A stretch of 13,100 nucleotides of DNA, taken from contig JBBDIO010000248.1 of assembly GCA_040880365.1 (NCBI GenBank), positions 1 through 13,100 on the forward strand, in the 5' to 3' direction. Origin of the DNA: JBBDIO01 sp040880365 (GTDB lineage Bacteria; Chloroflexota; Anaerolineae; Caldilineales; Caldilineaceae). The notes beneath the pieces were generated by a model. The model searched no databases. It saw only the letters and a list, made by a program, of their open reading frames with translations, and was not told where the DNA came from. Below, one piece after another: positions 1 to 6,463 of the stretch (position 1 is its first letter; each line of letters starts with the position of its first letter). The translations under genes and the position numbers were made by a program.

Positions 1-357
1 ATTTGTTCTAGCGTTTCGTAACGGCTCACTTAGTCGATTCGCATGGATTGTTCTCGCTTTCTGGAGTTCGCACGCGCGAACTTCTATGCAATGCATGGTT
101 AGATTGAAGTGCAAACTGATGTGTAACCCCAGATCGCCGGATGATATACTGCATGTGACCGTCAATGTTGCGGTAAATGTTGTGGCCGCTTTGGAATGCC
201 CGTCACGCTTCCCGTTTGGCATCTCTGGGCCATTCTGGGCACGGCACGCTGGGTTACAACTGGGTATAGCATAGCTGTGGACGTGGCGTGTTACTAGCGG
301 TCGAGATAGGTGAGGTGGGTATAGATTTGGATATGGGCGGGTGGATGAAGCCGGCGT
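1..357. other. gene-free stretch at the left edge
   Basis: No reading frame here has a convincing ribosome binding site or a recognisable protein. The only notable frame (86-274, plus) encodes 62 residues without family character. I see no terminator with a T-run after the stop of the minus-strand gene that ends at 358, and no tRNA-like fold. The one clear structure is the small inverted repeat at 65-82, listed separately. Confidence 0.6.
65..82. repeat. 7-bp inverted repeat with 4-nt loop
   Basis: AGTTCGC at 65-71 and GCGAACT at 76-82 are exact reverse complements around the loop ACGC. The right arm lies in an 11-mer, GCGCGAACTTC (74-84), that recurs exactly at 10206-10216 inside another hairpin. 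The function is unknown. It could be an operator half-site pair or a member of a dispersed palindrome family. No T-run follows, so a terminator is unlikely. Confidence 0.4.
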
Positions 358-1392
358 TTAGGGGACAATTCCGGTGATTTGTATGACGCCGTCACCGACG
401 TGGACACGGCGTTCGCGGCGCAGCAGAATGATCACCCCGGCGCGGTCGGCGTGTAGTGGCATGACCACATTGCCATAGGCGTCGTGAATTTCGCCCACAA
501 TCTGACCGGCGTCCACGGCATCCAGCAGGTCGACGTATGGCATAAAACGGCCTGCGGCCGGGGTGGTGATGATCGCGTCCAGGTTGCCATCGCCCACCAG
601 GTGATGGGTTGTGGGCCGGGGTTTGGGCGCGCCCGCCAGCATCCCCAGATGGCACATGACATTGTGGACGCCCTGGGCGTAGCAATCGACATCGGAAGGA
701 CGCGCCCGGCCGCCGCCCGGCGTTTCGGTATAGAGCGCAGGGATGCCCAGCTGGGTGGCGAGGGAGATGGTGCGTCCGGGGGGCAAGGGCAAAGGGTGTC
801 CCCACAAGACCGGCGCGCCAAAGGCCCGCGCGCCTGCAAGCCCGCGTTGGCCCAGTTCCCCGGCATCGTGGATATAGCCGATAAGTGTAGGGATATCGGA
901 TGTGGCGTTGCCGCTGTGGAGATCGATGAAAAAATCGGACTGACTGATGAGCCGTTGTCCAGTCCAATAGGCAATCCGTTGGGTAATGGTGCCCGTGGGG
1001 TCACCGGGATAGACACGGGCAAGATTCAAACTGTCTACCGGGCTGGAACGGGTGCCTGCTTCGTAGGCGGGCACATTGCAAACCGGCACCATTATCAATT
1101 GGCCGCGCACCTGGTCGGGCGTGAGCGCGTGAAAAACACGGGGAATCGCTTCCATGCCTTCGTATTCGTCGCCATGCACACCCGCAAATACTACCAGGGT
1201 GGGACCGTGTTGCGTGCCGGTCAGCGCCAGATAGGGCAATTGCCACTGGCTGCCATCGACGCGCGGCGCAATTGCCAGGGTTCCGGTCTGTTTGCGCCCG
1301 CGCGGCAGCTTATCGATCTGAAAATCTTCGATGGCATAATCTTGCTGCGCGACAGGGTATGTTGGGGAAGCGGTCTGGACACTTTGCGGCAT
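358..1392 (-). CDS. M14-family zinc amidohydrolase (succinylglutamate desuccinylase/aspartoacylase-like)
   Basis: This is a 344-residue protein of the AstE/AspA branch of the M14 metallopeptidase fold. These enzymes hydrolyse an amide bond on an N-acyl amino acid or similar small substrate in the cytoplasm. Visible in the sequence are the zinc-binding GVHGDEYEG (His73, Glu76), the third zinc ligand in FIDLHSGN (His159), an NLARVYPG segment around Arg126 that matches the family's substrate-binding Asn/Arg region, and LYTETPGG with Glu223 as the likely general base. The C-terminal part (about 265-344, ending in VHVGDGV) looks like the beta-rich lid domain of this family. The length is typical. 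The start at 1392 is the first Met; the upstream GAGAAG is only a weak ribosome binding site. No partner gene lies next to it, so the substrate cannot be named. It is divergent from the sensor-kinase gene. Family confidence is high; substrate is unknown. Confidence 0.9.
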   Translation of the reverse strand: MPQSVQTASPTYPVAQQDYAIEDFQIDKLPRGRKQTGTLAIAPRVDGSQWQLPYLALTGTQHGPTLVVFAGVHGDEYEGMEAIPRVFHALTPDQVRGQLIMVPVCNVPAYEAGTRSSPVDSLNLARVYPGDPTGTITQRIAYWTGQRLISQSDFFIDLHSGNATSDIPTLIGYIHDAGELGQRGLAGARAFGAPVLWGHPLPLPPGRTISLATQLGIPALYTETPGGGRARPSDVDCYAQGVHNVMCHLGMLAGAPKPRPTTHHLVGDGNLDAIITTPAAGRFMPYVDLLDAVDAGQIVGEIHDAYGNVVMPLHADRAGVIILLRRERRVHVGDGVIQITGIVP

Positions 1393-1420
1393 GGATGCTT
1401 CTCGCAGTCTCTTGGTTTGT

Positions 1421-1460
1421 GACAGGATAGTTTGAGATATGACAGTGTAAGACAGGATAG
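1421..1460. promoter_or_regulatory. phased 10-bp repeats upstream of the amidohydrolase gene
   Basis: GACAGGATAG occurs exactly at 1421-1430 and 1451-1460, 30 bp apart. A related GACAGTGTAA sits at 1441-1450, directly abutting the second copy. The 10-bp register puts the copies on roughly the same face of the helix, as expected for repeated activator or repressor sites. They lie 29-68 bp upstream of the amidohydrolase start codon on the minus strand, and 16 bp from the -10 box of a plus-strand promoter candidate. The binding protein is unknown. Confidence 0.4.
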
Positions 1461-1475
1461 GGTAATCGCTGGCTC

Positions 1476-1484
1476 TGTTATAAT
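1476..1484 (+). promoter_or_regulatory. candidate extended -10 promoter for the kinase-CYTH operon
   Basis: TGTTATAAT matches the extended -10 consensus (TG, one base, TATAAT) exactly. No good -35 hexamer is seen 16-18 bp upstream, which an extended -10 can tolerate. If used, it would give a leader of about 220 nt before the kinase start at 1714. The phased repeats end 15 bp upstream, so a regulator there could act on it. Confidence 0.4.
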
Positions 1485-1647
1485 TGCGCGCCTGCCATCG
1501 AGAGAACTGAAGCTGTGAAACAGGCTGGCGAGTGTGCAGTATACCCGATTTTGTCCCACCTGCGGAGCCGGTGTGAAGATAGTTCAGAGGCGTATGGTAT
1601 GCGAATGGATGGGCGTATATAACGCGTTTGGTGAGCGTAGGGGAGCT

Positions 1648-1675
1648 TGCCGAGTAGTGACGTAGCGTTTATGAT
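1648..1675 (+). promoter_or_regulatory. candidate sigma-70-type promoter close to the kinase gene
   Basis: TTGCCG (1648-1653) and TATGAT (1670-1675) are separated by 16 bp and match 4/6 and 5/6 of the -35 and -10 consensus. The kinase ATG follows 38 bp after the -10 box, a normal leader length. This is a guess from consensus only and competes with the extended -10 further upstream. Confidence 0.3.
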
Positions 1676-1713
1676 AGGGCTATGGTTCAAGACGCTATTA
1701 TGCAGGAATTGGG

Positions 1714-4320
1714 ATGGAATTTTCGGTCCGCATATTAATTATTGAAGACAGTGCCATTCTGCGCCAGATTTATCGCCATCTTCTGACGCAAGCGGGCTAT
1801 ACGGTTATGGAAGCCGAAACCGGCGCCGCAGGTCTGCGCATTGTTGATACAGATGCCCCCGATATTCTGCTCCTGGATCGCGTGCTGCCGGATATGGATG
1901 GCAGCGACATTGTTGCCCGGGTAAAATCTGATCCTGCCACGGCGGAAATCTATGTGATCATGGTTTCGGGTCTGAAGACGACCGAAGATGATCGGGTGAG
2001 TGGGTTGGAAGCGGGCGCGGATGATTATGTGGTGAAGCCGGTGGGCAAGCGCGAATTGTTGGCGCGGGTGCAGGTTGCCGTGCGTTTGCGGACTGCCAAT
2101 CTGCACCTGCGCGCGGCCAATCTGCGTTTGCAGGCCAGCGAAATGCAATTCCGCACACTGGCAGAAAATTCTCCCGATTATATTGCGCGTGTCGAACGCG
2201 ATGGGCAAATTCGCTATTTGAATCCTGCGGCACAGCGTATGTTCCAGGCCGATGGTGGCGCGGGTGCGGATGCGCGGGGCTTTGTGCGGCATCTCACTGA
2301 TGATGGCGAGCTTTCGCAGCAGGTGCGCGCCGTTTTTGCAACGGGGCATAGCTGCCGGATCAAGTCTGTGTTGCGCTGGCAAAACGAAGTGCATCATCTG
2401 GACACGCGGTTGGTGCCCGAATTTGACCATGCCGGACAGGTGAATTCCATTCTGGCGGTCACGCGTGATTATACCGACTTTGTGCTGGCCGAACAAGAGG
2501 GGCGGCGGTTGGCGACCGTAATTCAGCAATCGGTAGACGCGGTGCAGATTACCGATGCCGCGGGGCGAATTATTTATGTGAATGCTGCCTATGAACAATT
2601 GACGGGCTTGCAGGCTGCGCAGGTCATGGGTCTGGAACTGCCGGGCATGGACTATACGTGTCCCGAACACGAAGATTGCCGCCTATTGGAACATCTGAAA
2701 ACGGACGCCGAACGGTGGCAAGGGTTGGTTGCTGTCAAACCGTCGGGACGCGAACCGCGTGAGCTGGATACCACAGTTTTTCCAATTCGCGATTCTCAGG
2801 GCAAAACCACGAATTATGCCGCGCTCCAGCGCGATGTGACCGAACGACGGCAGTCGGAACACGAGCGCGAGGTGATTATTCGGGTGGCGGCGGCACTGCG
2901 CGCGGCGCTTTCCCGGCGCGAAGTGTTGGACGCGACACTGGATCAGGTAATGCTGTTGACGCATGTCATGGGCGTTGCCTATACGGCGATCGACTATCGG
3001 GAAGCCGGTTCCGGCGCGCCCCTCGATGTAACACAACCCGATTCACAGTCAGGCAAGCCAGTGATCGAAATCGGTAACCGGCAGATTGCCAATCTCAATC
3101 GCACGCGGTGGCAGAATCAGATGGAGGCAGACCCGGATCGCGAGGTAGATGGGCAGCCCGCCGACACAAAGGAGGGCGCGCGCGAGATTCCACAACAGGT
3201 TATGGTCGAATGTATGCGTCCCCAGGATCGTACCATGCTGGGCACCGTCTATCCCATTTCGCTCGCGACAATCCGCCGAATATTGGCCGCGCGCACGCTG
3301 GTGATTGAAAGCCGGGAATGGGCAGGCGATTTGGGTTTTGATACGAAATGGCCGGCGGGTGTGAAGTGGGTTGTGGGCGTAGCGTTGCATGTGCGCAATC
3401 ACATGGATGGTGTGCTGTGGATTGGGACTTCGATACCCATTTCGGAGCGAATGAGCAATCTATTGGGCAGTGTGGTGGATATGCTGATTAGCTCGTTGGA
3501 ACGCGCCGAACTCTATGAAGCTACCTGGCGCTATGCGGATGAATTGGAACAACGGGTGAACGACCGCACCCAAGAGCTGGCCGCGGCCAATGAACAGCTG
3601 CGCGAATTAGACCGGTTGAAATCCAAATTTGTCTCGAATGTCAGCCATGAATTACGCACGCCAATTGCCAGCCTCAAATTGTATTTGAACTTGCTGGAGC
3701 GTGGCAAAGAGGCAAAACGGGAACAATATCAGGCTATGCTACGCCAGAGCGCCGATCGTTTGGGCCAGTTGGTGCAGGATATTCTAAGTCTTTCGCGGTT
3801 GGAAATTGCCCAGTTGCAGCCGCGCGATTTTGCACCCACCGACCTGAATTCGGTGGTCACCCAGGTGGTGCAGCATTTGCAACCCCAGGCCGAGGCGGTA
3901 GGACTTGTATTGGCGTTCAAACCCTGCCCGAATCTGCCTTTGATAATTGGCGATTTTAACCAGCTTTCGCAGTTGGTCACCAATCTGGTCGGTAATGCGC
4001 TCACCTATACCCAACAGGGTACTGTCTGTGTGGAGACCATTCAACAACTAGAAGGGGAGGACACGCCGCCTTGTGTCCATTTGGTGGTGAAGGACAGCGG
4101 CGCAGGGATTCACCCGGAAGACCTGCCGCATGTATTCGACCGTTTCTATCGCGGCACGTATATGCAAGACCAGGACATTCCCGGGACAGGTTTGGGGCTG
4201 GCGATTGTGAAAGAGATCGTACACATGCACCAGGGGCAGATTGATCTGACCAGTGAATTGGGCAACGGGACCACGATTGATGTGGAGTTGCCTTTTTTGG
4301 ATTTCGGCCCCGGCATGTAA
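1714..4320 (+). CDS. receiver-PAS-PAS-histidine kinase hybrid sensor
   Basis: This 868-residue protein is probably cytoplasmic, since no membrane segment or signal peptide is visible. Domains in order are as follows. The receiver (about 5-125) has acidic Glu11/Asp12, phospho-acceptor Asp55 in LLLDRVLPD and Lys108 in VVKP. PAS 1 (about 142-255) and PAS 2 (about 264-380) follow, the second ending in the usual DVTERR linker. A long GAF-like region with an odd middle (about 385-595) comes next, then a coiled coil (about 596-640). HisKA has the H-box FVSNVSHELRTP, phospho-His645. The HATPase has N-box NLVGNALTY (Asn761), G1 DSGAG (Asp794), an FDRFYRG F-box and G2 GTGLGLA. All catalytic residues are present. 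The N-terminal receiver suggests it is the middle of a phosphorelay or is tuned by another kinase. No DNA-binding response regulator is adjacent. The start follows AGGA seven bases upstream. The CYTH gene begins 24 nt after its stop, so the two are probably co-transcribed. Confidence 0.96.
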   Translation: MEFSVRILIIEDSAILRQIYRHLLTQAGYTVMEAETGAAGLRIVDTDAPDILLLDRVLPDMDGSDIVARVKSDPATAEIYVIMVSGLKTTEDDRVSGLEAGADDYVVKPVGKRELLARVQVAVRLRTANLHLRAANLRLQASEMQFRTLAENSPDYIARVERDGQIRYLNPAAQRMFQADGGAGADARGFVRHLTDDGELSQQVRAVFATGHSCRIKSVLRWQNEVHHLDTRLVPEFDHAGQVNSILAVTRDYTDFVLAEQEGRRLATVIQQSVDAVQITDAAGRIIYVNAAYEQLTGLQAAQVMGLELPGMDYTCPEHEDCRLLEHLKTDAERWQGLVAVKPSGREPRELDTTVFPIRDSQGKTTNYAALQRDVTERRQSEHEREVIIRVAAALRAALSRREVLDATLDQVMLLTHVMGVAYTAIDYREAGSGAPLDVTQPDSQSGKPVIEIGNRQIANLNRTRWQNQMEADPDREVDGQPADTKEGAREIPQQVMVECMRPQDRTMLGTVYPISLATIRRILAARTLVIESREWAGDLGFDTKWPAGVKWVVGVALHVRNHMDGVLWIGTSIPISERMSNLLGSVVDMLISSLERAELYEATWRYADELEQRVNDRTQELAAANEQLRELDRLKSKFVSNVSHELRTPIASLKLYLNLLERGKEAKREQYQAMLRQSADRLGQLVQDILSLSRLEIAQLQPRDFAPTDLNSVVTQVVQHLQPQAEAVGLVLAFKPCPNLPLIIGDFNQLSQLVTNLVGNALTYTQQGTVCVETIQQLEGEDTPPCVHLVVKDSGAGIHPEDLPHVFDRFYRGTYMQDQDIPGTGLGLAIVKEIVHMHQGQIDLTSELGNGTTIDVELPFLDFGPGM

Positions 4321-4344
4321 TGGGTTGGAATCGCGAAGGGGAAG

Positions 4345-5346
4345 ATGATGGCGCGTCGAAAATCTCACCAGCAAGCGGTTGATCCGCCGGTATCACACCT
4401 CGACCCACAGCCTGATCCACAGCCCGACCCACAGCCCGACCCACAGCCCGACGCCGCGCCACCGCAGACGTCTGCATCCGACACCGCTGCTGTCGCACTC
4501 TCCCGCGAAGTTGAGCTGAAATATGCCATGCCCCATGCTGAATTTATGGCGCGGTTTGGCGCGCTGACGGAGATCGCCGGGTTGGCGCTGGATGCATCCC
4601 AGCGGTCTTTCAATCGGGATACCTATGTCGATACCCCGGATTTTGCGCTGCTGCGGCGCGGGCTTACGTTGCGTCTGCGCCTGCCGATTGCCCACGCAGA
4701 CCAACATGCAAACCAGCACACAGACCAACATGCAAACAGAGGGGCAGTGGTGACACTGAAGTCGCTGCCACTCGACGGCGGCGAGTCAGGGCTCCTGGAT
4801 CGTCTGGAGTTGGAAGCTCCTCCCAACCCACCCGCGCAGAATTCGGGCGCGCCCGATACAATCCTGCCGGGATCGTTGTCACCCGTGCAGTTGCCGTGCG
4901 CGATCCACGACTATTTGAGCGCGCACGGTGGGGTGCCCGCGACTTTGGTGCCCTATCTGGTGCTGGATCAAACGCGCATCAAACGCATTGGCCGCGATGG
5001 GGGTGTGGCACAGCTGGAGACAAGTCTGGATGATGTGACCGTTTTTGCTGTGGGCAATCTGACCCCGGATGATCAACCTGTATTGTGTGGGCGTTTCTCG
5101 GAGGTTGAATTTGAGACTTTGATCCCCGGCGACAGATTGACGTTGCAGCGTTTGCAGGCAGAACCTATTGTGCAAGGGCTGGCTCCGCTGGCCGCCAGCA
5201 AGTTGCAACGCGCGCTGGCAATCTGGGCGGGAAGCGAACCCACGCTGCGCGCCAAAGATGGAACTGTGCCGGTGGAATTTGGATCTGCATCGCCTATTGC
5301 CGATGCCTTGCGCTACATGTTGCGGGATACTTTGGCCGATGTGTAG
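4345..5346 (+). CDS. CYTH-domain protein with truncated CHAD-like C-terminus
   Basis: This 333-residue protein contains a CYTH (triphosphate tunnel) domain from about residue 53 to 295. Members hydrolyse or bind triphosphates such as tripolyphosphate, ThTP or nucleotides with a divalent metal. Visible signatures are EVELK (Glu55, Glu57, Lys59), YVDTPDFALLRRGLTLRLR (Arg110, Arg112), VTLKS (Lys139), LELE (Glu155, Glu157), TRIKR (Arg211, Arg214), EVEFE (Glu253/255/257) and SKLQRAL (Lys286), so the tunnel residues look intact. Residues 316-333 (from SPIADALRYML) resemble the first helix of a CHAD domain, the polyphosphate-associated helical domain often fused to CYTH, but a TAG ends the frame there. 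The N-terminus holds four DPQP repeats, and a His/Gln-rich repeat interrupts the domain at 116-132. Two adjacent ATGs (4345, 4348) follow an AGGGGA ribosome binding site. It is probably co-transcribed with the kinase. The fold is confident; the substrate is not known. Confidence 0.88.
   Translation: MMARRKSHQQAVDPPVSHLDPQPDPQPDPQPDPQPDAAPPQTSASDTAAVALSREVELKYAMPHAEFMARFGALTEIAGLALDASQRSFNRDTYVDTPDFALLRRGLTLRLRLPIAHADQHANQHTDQHANRGAVVTLKSLPLDGGESGLLDRLELEAPPNPPAQNSGAPDTILPGSLSPVQLPCAIHDYLSAHGGVPATLVPYLVLDQTRIKRIGRDGGVAQLETSLDDVTVFAVGNLTPDDQPVLCGRFSEVEFETLIPGDRLTLQRLQAEPIVQGLAPLAASKLQRALAIWAGSEPTLRAKDGTVPVEFGSASPIADALRYMLRDTLADV
4402..4449 (+). repeat. four tandem 12-bp units encoding DPQP
   Basis: Four consecutive 12-bp units of the form GACCCACAGCCC run in frame through the N-terminal tail of the CYTH protein. 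The last two are identical and the first two differ from them by one base each. They encode DPQP four times, a likely disordered proline-rich tail ahead of the CYTH core. The near-identity at DNA level points to recent slippage-type expansion rather than an old conserved motif. Confidence 0.9.
4697..4737 (+). repeat. 17-bp direct repeat encoding a His/Gln-rich insert in the CYTH domain
   Basis: CAGACCAACATGCAAAC occurs exactly at 4697-4713 and 4721-4737, a 24-bp period (two 12-bp units). The translated segment alternates DQHA and NQHT-like units at residues 118-132. It sits between the strand RLRLP and the strand VTLKS, where other CYTH proteins have a short turn. The insert is therefore likely a surface loop. 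Confidence 0.85.
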
Positions 5347-5493
5347 TTGGACAAGGATATTTCGGATCGGCGTCGAGAACGTGAATTGGCGCGCACCATC
5401 AAACAGGCTCGGCGGCAAGTGCCCAAACGGTTTGCAACGGTGATCGACCCCAAGCGCCGGCGTGAATTCATTCTGGCGCTGGCACCGCTCTAG
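5347..5493 (+). pseudogene. in-frame continuation of the CYTH gene beyond a TAG stop
   Basis: After the TAG at 5344-5346 the same frame stays open for 48 codons and ends in TAG at 5491-5493. The conceptual peptide is basic and helix-prone (it includes SDRRRERELARTIKQARR and ends REFILALAPL) and reads like real protein. The terminator begins about 30 nt after this second stop but 177 nt after the first, which fits an original gene end at 5493. A complete CHAD domain needs roughly 200 or more residues, so the tail is either a remnant after an internal deletion plus a nonsense change, or a TAG read-through extension. No ribosome binding site precedes the TTG at 5347, so a separate small gene is unlikely. 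I do not recognise the tail's family. Confidence 0.45.
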
Positions 5494-5523
5494 GCTGCTG
5501 CATTCTGCACAAAAATTCTGTAC

Positions 5524-5567
5524 AAAAAAAGCCCGACTCGCACAGGCGAGCCGGGCTTTTTATTTTT
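5524..5567. terminator. bidirectional intrinsic terminator
   Basis: The 11-bp arms GCCCGACTCGC (5531-5541) and GCGAGCCGGGC (5546-5556) pair with a single A/C mismatch around the loop ACAG. A run of A precedes the hairpin (5524-5530) and a T-rich run follows it (5557-5567), so it has the form of a Rho-independent terminator on both strands. It closes the plus-strand kinase-CYTH unit and the minus-strand lipoprotein gene, which converge here. Confidence 0.92.
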
Positions 5568-5588
5568 GCGATTAGATGGGATCGCGGC

Positions 5589-6134
5589 CTATTCCAGGGT
5601 AATGCTCAATGTGCCTGTGTCCATGGCGACAGTGCCACCCAGACCCAGGGGGAAATCGGCCAAAGCCATGTTGATCTGTTCGTTGATGGGGCCAAGCACA
5701 TCGCCGCTGACCACATAGCCCGCAGCCGCAGCCTGGGTCAGATTCACGACAATAATCTCACCTTCCAGATCGATGGTGCCAGCAACTTCAACGGAGTTGC
5801 CATAACCTTCGGGCAAGACGCCGTCGGCAAGGGCAATGCGCAAATACATCTGCTCCGGTTCAAACCAGGCGGTCACGCTTTCGATGGGATTGCCTTCGCC
5901 CGCGTTCTGGGCGATCAATTCTGTCAACAGACTGCTGAACTGACCTTCGGTCCATTCAACGCTGCCCATGAGCAGACCCATCATGCCCATATCCTGTGCT
6001 TCCAGCGCGGAATCCAGCGAAATCGGAACTTCGCGTTCGGGAATGGTCAAACCGGAGCCCATTGCACAGGCGCTCAGACTAAAGGCTACTACGGTAATCG
6101 CGGCCCATGCGATTAGCTTTTTGTGAAAATTCAT
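5589..6134 (-). CDS. small secreted lipoprotein of unknown function
   Basis: This 181-residue protein has a classic lipoprotein signal: MNFHKK, a hydrophobic stretch and the lipobox LSAC with Cys23. It should be lipid-anchored on the outer face of the membrane. The mature part is acidic, with a Met-rich patch (MGMMGLLMG, about 49-57), and from about residue 85 it looks beta-rich with regular alternation, ending in TGTLSITLE. I do not recognise the family. The start at 6134 is chosen over an in-frame ATG 28 codons upstream because the signal peptide begins here and AAGGAGA lies seven bases before it. The gene stands alone between the bidirectional terminator and a 317-bp spacer after the ABC binding-protein gene. 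A structural or ligand-binding surface role is possible but unproven. Confidence 0.85.
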   Translation of the reverse strand: MNFHKKLIAWAAITVVAFSLSACAMGSGLTIPEREVPISLDSALEAQDMGMMGLLMGSVEWTEGQFSSLLTELIAQNAGEGNPIESVTAWFEPEQMYLRIALADGVLPEGYGNSVEVAGTIDLEGEIIVVNLTQAAAAGYVVSGDVLGPINEQINMALADFPLGLGGTVAMDTGTLSITLE

Positions 6135-6260
6135 CTGATATTCTCCTTGTTTTACGGCGAGAGTTGAAGGGACGGTGAAGAAACAAAAACACAAATAATC
6201 GCAAAAATGAAAACACAAAACAGATCAGAAAACAACTTGCATCTATTGATGAATATTTTC

Positions 6261-6292
6261 AGGATGACGCAGTGTATTCTGCGTCATCCTGT
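6261..6292. terminator. perfect 13-bp hairpin, possible terminator
   Basis: CAGGATGACGCAG (6261-6273) and CTGCGTCATCCTG (6280-6292) are exact reverse complements around a 6-nt loop. An outer GATGAA/TTCATC pair (6249-6254, 6293-6298) can extend the stem past a T-rich bulge. On the minus strand the stem is followed by AAAATATTC, not a T-run, so it is not a textbook intrinsic terminator. It may be an mRNA-end stabiliser, part of a tandem terminator with the hairpin at 6309-6332, or an operator. Confidence 0.5.
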
Positions 6293-6308
6293 TCATCGCG
6301 TGTAAAAT

Positions 6309-6332
6309 CTGCGCCGTTGGTTGCTGGCGCAG
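6309..6332 (-). terminator. 7-bp hairpin, candidate terminator of the ABC unit
   Basis: CTGCGCC (6309-6315) and GGCGCAG (6326-6332) are exact reverse complements with a 10-nt loop. Read on the minus strand, the stem is followed by ATTTTA, a weak U-tract. It lies about 120 nt after the binding-protein stop codon. It could end transcription of the importer unit, possibly together with the next hairpin. Confidence 0.4.
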
Positions 6333-6361
6333 TGTCATGCTGCCTGTCCGAACGTGAGCAA

Positions 6362-6382
6362 CATCAAATTCTCATCAAATTC
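6362..6382. repeat. pair of 10-bp direct repeats
   Basis: CATCAAATTC occurs exactly at 6362-6371 and 6373-6382, one helical turn (11 bp) apart. It may be a binding site pair upstream of the lipoprotein gene or a chance AT-rich repeat. Confidence 0.35.
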
Positions 6383-6437
6383 ACATTAAGTTCTGTGTGG
6401 ATTTTTCTGAGTTTTTCCACCTGTCCTGGTGCAGCGG

Positions 6438-6463
6438 ACTAGGCTTCGATACTAGGCTTCGAT
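6438..6463. repeat. 13-bp perfect tandem duplication at the binding-protein stop codon
   Basis: ACTAGGCTTCGAT is present twice back to back (6438-6450, 6451-6463). The right-hand copy contains the last codons (Ile-Glu-Ala) and TAG stop of the binding-protein gene on the minus strand. The left-hand copy repeats them out of frame in the 3' untranslated part. Confidence 0.95.

Larger units (their letters stand above)
1393..1713. other. divergent intergenic region
   Basis: This 321-bp spacer separates the minus-strand amidohydrolase from the plus-strand kinase and must hold the promoters of both. It contains phased 10-bp repeats (1421-1460), an extended -10 box facing the kinase (1476-1484) and a second candidate promoter nearer the kinase (1648-1675). 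Short frames across it on the minus strand lack protein character. Confidence 0.6.
6135..6451. other. spacer between the ABC binding-protein gene and the lipoprotein gene
   Basis: No gene is supported here. The half nearest the lipoprotein (about 6175-6260) is strongly A-rich on the plus strand and probably contains its minus-strand promoter, but I cannot pick convincing -35/-10 boxes. The remainder holds two perfect hairpins (6261-6292, 6309-6332), a pair of 10-bp direct repeats (6362-6382) and the tandem duplication at the binding-protein stop codon (6438-6463). Confidence 0.6.

Noticed and set aside
86..274. 62-residue frame near the left edge
   Set aside because: No ribosome binding site, no recognisable motif and atypical composition; not supported as a gene.
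484..1422. 312-codon open frame on the plus strand opposite the amidohydrolase
   Set aside because: The minus strand carries the zinc-enzyme motifs in order. The plus frame has no family character and is a by-product of GC-rich codon use.
5347..5493. Separate small gene, perhaps a ribosomal S18-like tail (IKQAR-like and terminal LALAPL-like strings)
   Set aside because: The resemblance is short and out of order, the length is too small, and no ribosome binding site precedes TTG at 5347; in-frame continuation of the CYTH gene is simpler.
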